Source of the DNA: Nepenthes gracilis | Taxonomy: Eukaryota > Streptophyta > Magnoliopsida > Caryophyllales > Nepenthaceae | NCBI GenBank assembly: GCA_033239525.1 | Contig: BSYO01000004.1 | Location: forward strand, 8,027,410-8,091,409 | Direction: 5' to 3' | DNA length: 64,000 nt | Part shown: positions 38,388-48,847 of the stretch, piece after piece | How positions within the stretch are numbered: the stretch's first letter is position 1 | Layout of the letters: each line of letters starts with the position of its first letter | The notes under the pieces: generated by a model | What the model saw: the letters and a program-made list of their open reading frames with translations, nothing else | Database searches by the model: none | Told to the model about the DNA's origin: nothing | Program-made: the position numbers and the translations under genes

Positions 38388-38397
38388 AGGGGGAGAT
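38388..38397 (+). promoter_or_regulatory. Polypurine tract before the 3' LTR
   Basis: AGGGGGAG plus AT sits directly against the TGTTAGAG start of the 3' LTR, where plus-strand DNA synthesis is primed. Two identical upstream tracts lie at 37975 and 38069. Confidence 0.85.
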
Positions 38398-39403
38398 TGT
38401 TAGAGACATTTGTCTAATTGGTATATTCCGTGACCATATGTATTATTGTATCGATGTTGGGTCGTGGGTTGTCGGGTTGAAGTCCGTTTTGTCCGTTCCG
38501 CCCTCTAGTCGCTCGAGCCGTCCGAAGCCCCCGCGCTTGCCTGGAGCTCGCTAGCAGCTCGAGCCGAAAATCCAATGTGTATTCGGCTCGCCTAGCGCTC
38601 GCTACCCGCTCGAGCGCCCGTAAGGTTTCTCTGGAAACCCTCCGTGCGCTCGGCCCCGCGCTCGAGCGCAGGTGCAACGAATAAAATTTTTGAACGATTT
38701 TTTGCACTCTCTATAAATACATGTCTTATGTTTTTGAAACCCTAAGACGTCCAGAGCCTCTTTTGAGAGTGTTGGAGCCATTCTACTTGAGAGAAGGGCA
38801 TTCTTCTTCCTTTTTATCTTGTTCCATTTGAAAAAACCGAACCTACTACGCTCTACAACGTTGTGCCTCATGTTCCAACGGTTTTTCTCTTCGTTTCTCT
38901 TTACTGTTTAAACTCTTTCATCTTTCTACCTTCGCTGGAGACGTCGGTACATTGAAGAAGGAGATCCGATCTTGGTTGATAATTCAAGTGGTACGAGGGG
39001 GAAGATTGACGTGAAGATCGGAAGGTGTCTGATTCCGTTACCGCGGGCAAATCTAAGGAGTTCCTTGGTAGGGATCATGTGACGGGAGTAAGTTGGCTAG
39101 GTTAGCGCGTCGTTACCACCCGGTCTGTAAATTGATTTTCATAGTGCATTACTTTCCTGGCCGTTGAAACCCAAAGTGCTTTTCTCAATTACTGTGGGTA
39201 TCGAGTTTTCACTTCGTCACCAAAAAATTGTGTCTTTATCATTTTTGCTCATAGTTATTTATATTGTACATGCTTGTTATCTCGTTAGTATCTAGTACTA
39301 AATATCCTTTACGTGTATCGGATATTTATATATATTATTTTCACTATACTTTTAATGAGATCGAAACTTGATTATTCACGTTAGCATGAAAAGTACTTTT
39401 TCA
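38398..39403 (+). repeat. 3' LTR of family A element
   Basis: Begins TGTTAGAGACA and ends TTTTTCA. The TATA box is at 38712-38719. It has a single 51-bp U3 unit (38558-38608). It differs from the 5' LTR by scattered substitutions and the missing unit, so the insertion is not recent. Confidence 0.9.
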
Positions 39404-39719
39404 AACTTTAATACAAATGCGAGGACAATACATATCTTCTATTGGCTGAGGATCGAAGTCCTTAAATTTAGCCATTCAGGAATAAGGAATTGCAAAAATG
39501 AATGTTTCCATCAGGCTACAGAATCAAAGTCAGAACAGTCATGATATATCCAACATCAGTTTGCATAAACTGAATATCTCATCTATTGTCTAATCACTAA
39601 TATGCGGAAGAATGTTACATGGGCAAACATATAAACTTAAGATCCTCATGCATGTGGCAGAAGCATCCTTCTTTTACTTCCAATTTACAGAAACATTAGG
39701 ATCTCGGTTATAACATTTT

Positions 39720-40440
39720 TGTTAGATTTTGGATTACTCAATTGTAAATTTTTTATTCATTAAAAGTTTTATTTTTCACGTTTAGAATTACCAGAGTTTT
39801 TCGCATAAAGTTCACGCGGTGCTTTGTTTGAACAAAAATCTAGGAACAATTTCACCCAGGGCTCGTACCATTTTCACCCAGGTGAAAATTGTGCGGAAGA
39901 ATTTCCAAAAAGGCTGCAAGTTAGATGTTTAAACCCCAAGCTTAGGAAGATTTCCAGTGGCAAATCGTAAGGGAGCCAAGAGATGACCTCTTAAGTGGCC
40001 ACACGAGCTATAAATATTTTGATATGATTTTAGGGTTACTTATGGGGAGCACTCAAAGTACAAGGGGTACTGCATGCAGAGAGAAGAGAAAAAAAGAAGA
40101 AAACGATATTAAGTATTTAATTTAGGTCTGTTTGAATCCTATTATTAGTTAAGTTTGGGTATATTATTTTAATTTTGGCTATGGGATATTTTATAGATTG
40201 GTTATTTATTTTCTTTATTTATTTTACTCGTGTGAGTTGTTAGTTATGTTGAGGTTATATTTAACCGACTATTTATACGAATTATTATGAAGGCTCTCGA
40301 AGGAGGTTTTTTTGTAACCATATATCTATAGTGAATATTGTTCAAAAGTTATTTCATTATTTTTTCCTATTTAAAAGGATTTTTTTTGTTATATTTATTA
40401 TACAATTTATATATTTGATTACTTTATTTAGTTCATTGTG
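39720..40440 (+). mobile_element. Truncated copia family B LTR
   Basis: Starts TGTTAGATTTTGGATTACTC, the same start as the family B LTRs at 48848 and 51353, and continues colinearly through the ACTCGTGTGAGTTGTTAG and GAAGGCTCTCGAAGG landmarks shared with 29763-30180. It diverges near 40440, before the CCAACA end, so the right end is lost. Confidence 0.65.
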
Positions 40441-41039
40441 TTCAATCGAAAGAAAAGAATTTAGTAGGGGATTTAAGTTACTTCCACTATGCTATGGCGT
40501 GTGTACTTCGAATTTCAACATCTCTATATAATTTCACAAAGTATATACTTTTAATGACAAATGAGAAAGCTACTTTGAAGTTATTGTATTAAGTGAAGTG
40601 GGTGGCGTCCATTGTCACATGTCCAACCTCCAAATAGCATGAATATTACTGCAAATGAAATTTAACCAAATGTCATGATACAACTTTGAAATAAATATCA
40701 TTAGATAAATCTATAAGTAGACTGGTACAAAATATTGATCAAATATATATCAAGTGTCTGGTCATGCACATGCAACCATGAACTCTTCTCTCATAGCCCA
40801 CAAATATTGACTATTCTGTTAACCCACGCATGAGCATATCTCTATTTCACATGAATTTGATCCATTCTGCTAACACACATTTGCCACACATAAGTATGAT
40901 GACCCATTCTGCCAATAGATACATGAGCCCCTCTTAAGCATGGGTTAAGTTTCATCTAAATATCTCTAATACTTAATTATTTTAAAAAAAATTCACTTAA
41001 AACTATCAATTTTTGACATAATAATTCACAAATTAGGGA
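40441..41039. other. AT-rich intergenic DNA
   Basis: No gene is supported. A motif like CCATTCTGCTAACACA recurs two or three times at 40810-40925. Confidence 0.4.
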
Positions 41040-41500
41040 TCTGAGTGTTACTTCTACGATGGGTTGATCCAACTCAACTAGGTGATTGGTGAAAAGGTGG
41101 TCACATATTATCAACCATATTGGTTGTTGGGAAATTATTATAATCTTCATCTGCATCCTCTTATATTTTCATATATTTACATATGAGAAGTATTCATCTT
41201 TTTAGAAGAAAAAGGAGTAAAAGAAAAATGTTGTACTTACCAAAAAAAAAAAAATGGTGGAAAGAGAAAAAGAGAGAGAAGAAAACTTACAAAGTTCTTC
41301 AATCTCACTGATATTTGGATTGTAGAAAGTGAATATTTTTTATATATAATTATACTCTGATTAAGAATTTATTTATTTTTTTTAAATGTCAGTGATTTAA
41401 CCAAAATTTTAAATTTTTTTCATGTCTTGGATTTTTTTTTTTACCATATTTCTTAGTTTAGGAATACTTTGTGATTTTTTTCTTCATTGATATTAGAGCC
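41040..41500 (+). repeat. Direct repeat, left copy
   Basis: Matches 42320-42720 in the same orientation. Landmarks are CCAACTCAACTAGGTGATTGG, GGTTGTTGGGAAATTATTATAA, CATCTTTTTAGAAG and GTGAATATTTTTTATATAT, followed by TCTGATTAAGA. The copies are 1.28 kb apart. Confidence 0.6.
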
Positions 41501-42319
41501 TTTTTTTTTTTGTTTTTTTTGGCATATTTTTTGATATTTCACACTTTATGACTTGTTAATATTGATTTTTCATGTACCTCTTTCTAAGCCATGAAAATTT
41601 ACAGAATTAAAGTCCTTATGATATTGGTTAATTCTATAAATATAATTTTATAATTTTCTATAATATGAGAGAAATATGAAACCATAGTTTAAATTTTTAA
41701 AAATTTGGAGAGATATATTTTGCTACATAATATGTGATTCGATGACTTTGAATGTAAGGCTTCATGTCTCATTATTTTGATATTTATATCTAAATCTCAA
41801 AGTCAAAATACTTTGAATATTTTTATACATTATTTATGTAATATTAAGATAGTTTGGTAAACTGTTCTAATATTATTGTTAGATAGAAAATATAAATATC
41901 TATTCTTTTTTTATGAACTTTATAGAAAAAAATAATTATTAAATAGTAATTTTTTTTTTACATTAAAGTAAAATAGTTAAGAAAATAAAATCAAATCATT
42001 TTTGAAATGGTTAAACTAATGATGACTCTAACTAACTTTTTTAGTATGCTTTGATATAGATATTATGTTACATATAGCCAATATATTAATTGCATATTTT
42101 CTATATCAGTTGCTTCTACACCTTTTGCATTTTAAACTAAAAGGATAGCTAGTTTAAGTCTTATAAGAGCTACAAGTCTATTTACAATGTTCATGATCCT
42201 TATAACTAGTATAAATTTTTAATATCCTAATTTATTAAATACTTTAAACATTATGATATGACTAATAATTTATTCGAAAATTATATTTAAACCTTTAAGA
42301 GTAAGAAATATCAACTTAA

Positions 42320-42720
42320 GTGAATTAGGTGGGCACTTATAATGGGCCAACCTAACCCAACTTGGTGATTAGTCAAAAGGTGATTACATGTAACCAATCA
42401 TATAGGTTGTTAGAAGGTTATATTATAATAACCTCCCTCCTCAACCTCTTCTATCTTCTCTATTTATATATGGAAAGTTTTCATCTTTTTAGAAGGGTCA
42501 AGAAAAAGGATGAAATAGGAAAAAAGAGGAAAAAAAATCATTAAATTTTTTTAAATTTTTGGCATTTGGGTTGTGGCAAGTGAATATTTTTTTTATATAT
42601 GATTATATTCTGATTAAGACTTTATTTTTTAAAAAAAAAAGCTATCAGTATATTTTTTAATTTAGACATGTTCCATAATTTTTTCCTTCATTCAATTAGA
42701 ATCATAAATGCCTTCATATT
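42320..42720 (+). repeat. Direct repeat, right copy
   Basis: Partner of 41040-41500. The intervening sequence (41501-42319) is AT-rich and non-coding. The pair could be LTRs of a small non-autonomous element or a tandem duplication. No TG/CA ends or target duplication were found. Confidence 0.6.
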
Positions 42721-42878
42721 TTATCTATCCAAACTAATAGGTCAACAAAAAATAAATAAATGAATGAGTGACATGTTATGTAAGACCGTCTCAAAATTAT
42801 TTAAATGGTGTTTTCTAAATATTTCTCATGAAAGTTCAACCCAACATTTCATATAATGTAACCAATCATAACACTAAG

Positions 42879-44427
42879 TAGGGGTGTTTAAAAAACTATT
42901 AATCCGATAAATTGAATTGAAATCGATAAAATCGAAACTAAAAACAGGGTAACCAAATTATTCAGTTTGGTTTGGGCCAATATATTAAAAATTTATCGCA
43001 TTTTGGTTCGATTTTTGCATATTAAGTTTTCAACTAATGAGTTTCCAAAACTGCGATATATAAATATAAATATAAATAAATAATTATAAATATATGATTA
43101 CATGCAAATATATGAATATACATAATTGTTTACGGTTGAATAAAATTTATATCATTTATAATTTATTTTTAATTTATTGTTAGAAGTTGTAATTTATACG
43201 CTAAATCATTATCTAGGTATTTTACAATTTTAGATTTTAGTTGTTATATGTTTATAATTTGAATAGAAATATTATCATGTTTAAAATTAATTAACTAACA
43301 TAATCGAACTTGTTGCGTCCCGGGCCCACGATTGTCATACGGATTAGGGAGCTTTTGGATTTTCAAGCGTGCGGCGGCTTTGGAAGAAGGGTCCGGTCAC
43401 CGTCTCTATAAACCTGGACCTGCACAACACAAACAACAAACAAGAGGTCAAGGGTCCGGTAGGATTTCTCCCACCGAGGCCGCTCCGACGCTCAAGTCAG
43501 CAAATTTCCGCAATAAACGAAAATGGCGCACGCTAAGGAGGTGCACGGTGGAATGCTGTGAAAGCGTGAGAGATGCTTGTGTAGTTGTATGGAGAATGCA
43601 GTGAGCAGGTAGTGGAAGGCCTGGCTTCCTCGGTGCACCGCAATGGGTGGCTAACTTTCCCGTGATCTGAGAAGATGCTGAAAAGGGGAGCGAGTCAGCT
43701 ATGGCCGACTGAAGTGAGGTGATTCCTAATTCCGGCTCTCCACTCACGTGGGATCGAATAGAGAAGAGGGAAACAGTAGAGTTTTACTCGTTGTTCGAAT
43801 TCTCGACTCAAAAGGAAGCAGTAGATGAAGATGCTGGAGGAAAAAGATCCCTTTCTCCATGGGGTGTGAGGGCTCTTATACGCTTCTCCCGTTGGACTCT
43901 TGGGCGCCAAAACGCCCGTTGCTTGGGCCATCGCACCGCTGGTCACTGTCGTGGACCACCGGTCACGCCGGTTGTCCTTTTGCCGTGGCTGGCACGCTAC
44001 TGAGTGTTGTTGACCACGCCCGATTTCCCCCTGAGCGGGGATTGGTTGGCCACCTGCAGATGGCGGCTGGTGCCGTTGGCCGCGCCACCACTCATCTATC
44101 AAGCCTTTTTCCCTTTTTTCGCTGCTTCCGACGCATTTAATGCGTTGCAGATTTCCGTTGTCTTCCGCCAGCATGAGTTCGCGCCTTTCGTCCATCGGGC
44201 TGGGCTGACTGTCTTGCGTGGGCTTTTGGATCTCTCGTGGGCCGCGGCTTGCTCCATGGGCTTGGACATGCTTCATGGGCCAGGACATGGGACCCAACAG
44301 AACCAGTTAACCTCTGACCAGTCAAATTGGCTCAGTTTTAATTTCTAATTTTTTGAACCGGTCAAACTGATTCAAGTTAAAAAATTAATAATTTACAGTT
44401 CGATTACCTGTACTGTGAACGTCCCTA
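42879..44427. mobile_element. hAT-type MITE interrupted by a solo LTR
   Basis: The left end TAGGGGTGTTTA and the inverted right end TAGGGACGTTCA form terminal inverted repeats. The flanks ACACTAAG (42871-42878) and ACACCAAG (44428-44435) are an eight-base target duplication with one mismatch, the hAT signature. The remaining MITE sequence, full of CGATAAAATCG and GGTTTGG-type motifs, is about 555 bp once the nested LTR at 43311-44299 is removed. Confidence 0.8.
43311..44299 (-). mobile_element. Solo LTR nested in the MITE
   Basis: Begins TGTTGCGTCCCGGGCC and ends GGGACCCAACA. It is flanked by GAACT (43306-43310) and GAACC (44300-44304), a five-base duplication with one mismatch. It is GC-rich against AT-rich flanks. 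The minus orientation is preferred because CGTATAAGAGCC on that strand (about 43882-43871) looks like a promoter placed correctly within an LTR. Overlapping frames on both strands are not genes. Confidence 0.8.
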
Positions 44428-44513
44428 ACACCAAGCCAACTCCAAACACAGTCACAGTAGATAATATTTGAAAGCTGTTCTCAGACTGTTCACTCTTCTT
44501 CCTTGTTCCAATC

Positions 44514-44810
44514 ATGTCTACCAATGAGGACTACAGCTCTTGCACACCTTTCACAGGATTCCAATACATAACAGAAGGCATTCTACAAAGGCTTAGTTAT
44601 GGTAAATCACTGCAGACAGCTCGTTCATCCCAAGTGGTAGCTTCCTCTCTTTACCTATCTCAAGATCTCTATTCAATTTCAATGTCAAAAGGAGAGGAAG
44701 GTGAGGGAGAGAAGGCAGCTTTTCGGGACAATTGGAAGAAATTTGATTACTATTATAAATGCGATATGAAATCGTTTTGTAACACCGCCCGATTTGAATA
44801 CCCAACATAA
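44514..44810 (+). CDS. Hypothetical 98-residue protein
   Basis: An ATG-initiated frame directly right of the MITE encodes a Ser/Tyr-rich peptide (MSTNEDYSSCTPFTGFQYIT at the start) with a charged GEEGEGEK stretch at about 60-67. No domain is recognisable, and no signal peptide or membrane segment is evident. The GC content is higher than in the flanks and the upstream sequence is not obviously repetitive. Near the end, TGTAACACCGCCCGAT resembles the start of some gypsy LTRs, so the frame may instead be repeat debris. Could be a fragment of a longer spliced gene. Confidence 0.25.
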   Translation: MSTNEDYSSCTPFTGFQYITEGILQRLSYGKSLQTARSSQVVASSLYLSQDLYSISMSKGEEGEGEKAAFRDNWKKFDYYYKCDMKSFCNTARFEYPT

Positions 44811-46950
44811 AAAGTTTACAGTGTGAATGATTTAAATTTTGAAACTGTTATATATGATATTTTAGTACTTTTTTGACCTATTGAACAGTACACTCGCACA
44901 TCTTACAACTTTAATTTTAAAAATAATAAAATATCCCCTTATATATCCACGGGTTTTTTTTTCTTCCAAGAGTTTTTCACATAATTTTGATATTTTATTT
45001 TTATATTATTTATTTTTAAATATTTTTAATTTTTTAAATTTCTCACAATTATAGGTAACCAAACATAATATTATAAAATAACAAAACATTTTTAATATAA
45101 TATATAATTATTGACTACCCAATTGAGCTGTTAGTTTAGCTTTTTGGGGGAAAAAGGCTAGACACGATGATTAAAAATTGTGGATTTTTTCTTATAAAGT
45201 TTTTAGGTATATTGAACAGTAAAAGGGTCGGGCCACCTTTGAACAATTTGACATGGCTTGATTTATACTGAAATTTATAATTATATTTAAACTCAATTCA
45301 TTAACTATAAAATAAGAATGAAAAGGGGCCTTATTTTATATCCACTTTTGTAAGTTTGGCATAAATTATAAAAAAAGAAAATTACCAAAAGCTATGTGAA
45401 TTAAATTTATTTAATTCAATAAATCATACCTCAAATTTAACTTGTTAAAATTTCTAAAACCAATGTTAAATAAATTCTAAAAGAATAATCTCACCCCAAA
45501 TAGTTTAATTTGTTTATCATTATCTGATACAATCCAATTTAGATTCTTTTATTAAGGCTAACCCTAAAAAAAAAAAAAGGAATGTTTAAAAAGTATATTT
45601 TTCATTTTTTAATTTTAAACTAAAATTTAAAAAAACTTAGAAAATATTTTAAAATATAAATTTGAAATTTTTCACTTGTTATAAAATAAATTTTTCTACG
45701 TTTTTTTAATTGTTACTTATCTAATAATATTTTAACAATTCATGATTATGAAAATATATTTTTTTTCAATTTATAAATATAAATGTACATATTTAGTAAA
45801 TAATAAAATTTAGAAATATAATTATATTTGTTGATATAGAAACTAAAAGTACAATCTTTTAATTAATATTTAAAATTTTAATTATGATAATATTTATGTT
45901 AGCATTAAATATTTTCTATGATCTAAAAAATGCTTTACATTATTAATTTAAGAAAAATTAAAATAACTATATTAGAATAATTTAAGTGATCATTATTATT
46001 AAAATAATGTATAATTCTTTTTGTGTTTTTCTTTATTATAATTAAATGTATACTCAAAGTTATAAAAATATTAAGTATTAGTATACTTAGGTTCAAGTCA
46101 TTAATTAATAATGATAAAATTAAATTTAAATTTAATTGATTAGTTTAATTAATTTAACACAAATAAATTAAACTAACGTCTTAAATAATGTCATTCTTAA
46201 GTATTTTTTGGTAACAATAGTCAATGATTCAATAATGATGTGCATGATACATTATAAAATATAAGATAATTATTGTTTTGTATAATAGATTTTAATTAAA
46301 TATAATATTTGGTAGACAATTTATTATTATAAAATAATTAGAGTTTTTTATGAGTTTTGGTTATTATAAATCAAATTACTATAAATTAAACTTTTTATTG
46401 TAAATAAATATATTAAAAAATTTATCAAATAATTTATAAATTAATAATTTTTATTATATATTAGATAATTAAGAATTTATTATAACTATTAATAAATATT
46501 AAATTATTAAAATATTTACATTTGACATGAAAATAAATAGACACATTTAAAAAAAAGAACTACAAAAATAATAAAAATAAAATTAAAAAATATTTTTTCA
46601 ATCAAAGAAGGCATAAATTATTCTAACGGATAATTTCTAATGAAGAAAATAAATATATTCAATCATCCCGTGTAAAAACGACAGCAAATTTTGATATTCA
46701 TCGGTCATTTTCCACGAAAACGACACCAAATTCAAATATTTAGTCAATTTCTCTCTGTTTTTTTCCCTCACTCAAACCAAAAATAGAAGAAAATAATCAA
46801 TTTTATGCCTTTTTTTTTTTTTAAATACTTGCAATTTATTATTATTTTTCTCTATAACCTGTAATTTCTTTTTCCTCTCATCGTTGAGCTAGGCAAGGAC
46901 TTCACATATTTATTGTTTTTTTAAACCGTAGAAAGGCTGAAGGACGATGA
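44811..46950. other. Very AT-rich intergenic DNA
   Basis: No gene or recognisable repeat was found. It forms the distal 5' flank of the WLIM1-type gene. Confidence 0.6.
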
Positions 46951-47194
46951 CAGATGAGAGAGTGGTGGTTAGCTGCTTCAAATTCGGACAAAATCATTGC
47001 CATCTCAAAAATCTGTCATTCCTGCTTTCGATCTCCGCAATCCCCTGCACCTTCCACCACTCCCGCCTCCCTTTCTAGCTCTTCTGGCCTCTTCCTCCTC
47101 CATATTTCCCCAAGGAACGGGGAGGATAAAGGCAGAGAAAACAGAGAAAGCTTCGAAGTTTAGCGTTTGCGTTTTCACCTGAGGGCGCGCATCG

Positions 47195-48500
47195 ATGGCG
47201 TCTGCAACCGCAAACCAAAAATGCAAGGCCTGTGATAAGACAGTCTACCTCGTTGATAAGCTTACTGCTGATAATCGTGTCTACCATAAGTCCTGCTTCC
47301 GCTGCCATCACTGCAATGGTACCCTAAAGGTGAACCCCCGCCCTTAGAAAAATTCTTTTGTCCATATAATTGATTTGAAGTATGAATTCTGGGTTGAAGA
47401 AATTCAGCGGTATTAGTGCCTGAAACGCTTTGGGTCACGACAGAGGACGAAAATTTCAGTAACCGTCATTTTCAATTGCTATAAACTTCTAGGGGGTTTT
47501 GTTGTTTATGTAAATCTTGATGCCTTTCAGAATTATTGGATATCGTTTTCCTCATTTGATTCGTGCCTCTGTCTCCGACGATCTATGGTTTTGGCATTCA
47601 ATCTTTTTTTGACGACCTAAAATGAGCGATTTTGAGTTTTCTAGCCATCAGTTGGGCAAAATGAGGGGAATTTATATCAGATGAAGGCTGAATTTTCATA
47701 GATCTAAAACTTCAGTGTGAACTTGATATTTTCATTCATGGATCAATCTGTTTGCAGCTCAGCAACTACAATTCCTTCGAGGGGGTACTATACTGCAGGC
47801 CACACTTTGACCAACTCTTCAAGCGAACAGGCAGTCTTGATAAAAGCTTTGAAGGTAAACACAACAATCTGTAGGTCCAGTTTTAGTCCTCAAATGTCTT
47901 TTTTTCCCCCAAGAATTCAAGTTTAATTTCTTCTCCTTCTAAACTCTCAGGAACACCCAAAATTGTGAAGCCAGAGAAGCCTGCTGATAATGGGGTAATA
48001 TACTCATAAAAAAATCTGAGATCTAGATTTTGCCCATTTGTTTCTTTGAGTAACAGATTCTTCTAAAATGCATGCTCTTTTTTTCATATGAACTGCTTTA
48101 AACCAGAAAACTCCGAATAAAGTATCAACCCTTTTTGCCGGAACCAGAGACAAATGTGTTGGATGTGCAAAGACTGTTTATCCAACTGAGAAGGTAACAG
48201 CTAATTAAAGAAATTCTGGTTTCCATGCCTTTGTTCTCTGTGTCCACTGTGAGGGAAATGCTGTGTTGAATTCGAATTTTGAAGGTTTCTGTTAATGGAA
48301 GCTCCTATCATCGGAGCTGCTTCAAGTGCTGCCATGGAGGATGCACGATAAGCCCATCTAACTATATAGCACACCAGGGCCAACTATACTGTAAGCACCA
48401 CCATGCCCAGCTGATCAAGGAAAAGGGCAACCTGAGCCAACTAGAGGGCGACATGGAGAAGAATGTGGCACAGAGCACTGAAGTTGCCGCAGAATCATAA
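47195..48500 (+). CDS. WLIM1: WLIM1-type two-LIM-domain actin-binding protein
   Basis: Five exons join to 192 residues: 47195-47329, 47758-47854, 47951-47994, 48107-48193 and 48285-48500, all with GT-AG introns and consistent phases. LIM domain 1 uses C10, C13, H31, C34, C37, C40, C58 and H61. LIM domain 2 uses C109, C112, H130, C133, C136, C141, C157 and H160. The inter-LIM linker is about 45 residues, and the acidic tail ends in AAES. This layout is that of plant LIM proteins related to animal CRP, which bind and bundle actin filaments and can also enter the nucleus. KTVYLVDKLTADNRVYHKSC and NYIAHQGQLYCKHHH point to the WLIM1 subgroup rather than WLIM2 or PLIM. The start codon lies in a GC-rich leader. 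A copia element has inserted about 350 bp past the stop (48848). The annotation rests on domain layout and recalled family sequence. Confidence 0.93.
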
Positions 48501-48847
48501 GTTTCTCTGCCTTGATTTTGTTCCTTTCCGTCTATTCTCTTGTCGTTTAGAAATGGCTTCACACAAATAAGATCAAAGAACTCCGATATTCAGCACATGA
48601 AATTGTGGCCTTTCTTTGCGGTTTTCTCGTTGTTGTTGTGAGATTGTCAATGTTGAAGGTTTACAAGACCTATTTGAATTAAGTTTTTTATTTGGTGATT
48701 CGTGAAAGTGTAGTTTTACAGATGTTGTGTCTTCTATGTTAATCACTGAAGTTTCTTTTGCTGCTCTTTCTTTCACTAATTTCAACAGATTTTTTGAGTT
48801 ATAAGCATAAAAAAAGGCATTGTTGAGGATTTTGAAGTCCTTCAATT
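48501..48847 (+). other. 3' UTR and flank of the WLIM1-type gene
   Basis: Contains the probable 3' UTR. An AATTAAG-like element near 48676 could guide polyadenylation, but no site can be fixed from sequence alone. A minus-strand frame over 48573-48884 is a shadow. Confidence 0.4.

Larger units (their letters stand above)
35026..39403 (+). mobile_element. Gag-only copia (Sirevirus-like) LTR retrotransposon, family A
   Basis: A structurally complete element of 4378 bp: 5' LTR 35026-36080, primer site 36082-36092, gag reading region 36122-37960, final polypurine tract 38388-38397 and 3' LTR 38398-39403. It is flanked by exact AACTT target duplications (35021-35025 and 39404-39408). Protease, integrase and reverse transcriptase are absent. 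Perfect AGGGGGAG tracts occur at 37975-37982, 38069-38076 and 38388-38395, the repeated polypurine tracts described for Sireviruses. The element cannot move on its own. It is either an internal deletion or a member of the class of gag-only (TR-GAG) elements. Confidence 0.9.

Noticed and set aside
43332..44348. Several frames of 90-200 codons on both strands
   Set aside because: All lie within the nested solo LTR or cross its border. Long frames here follow from high GC content.
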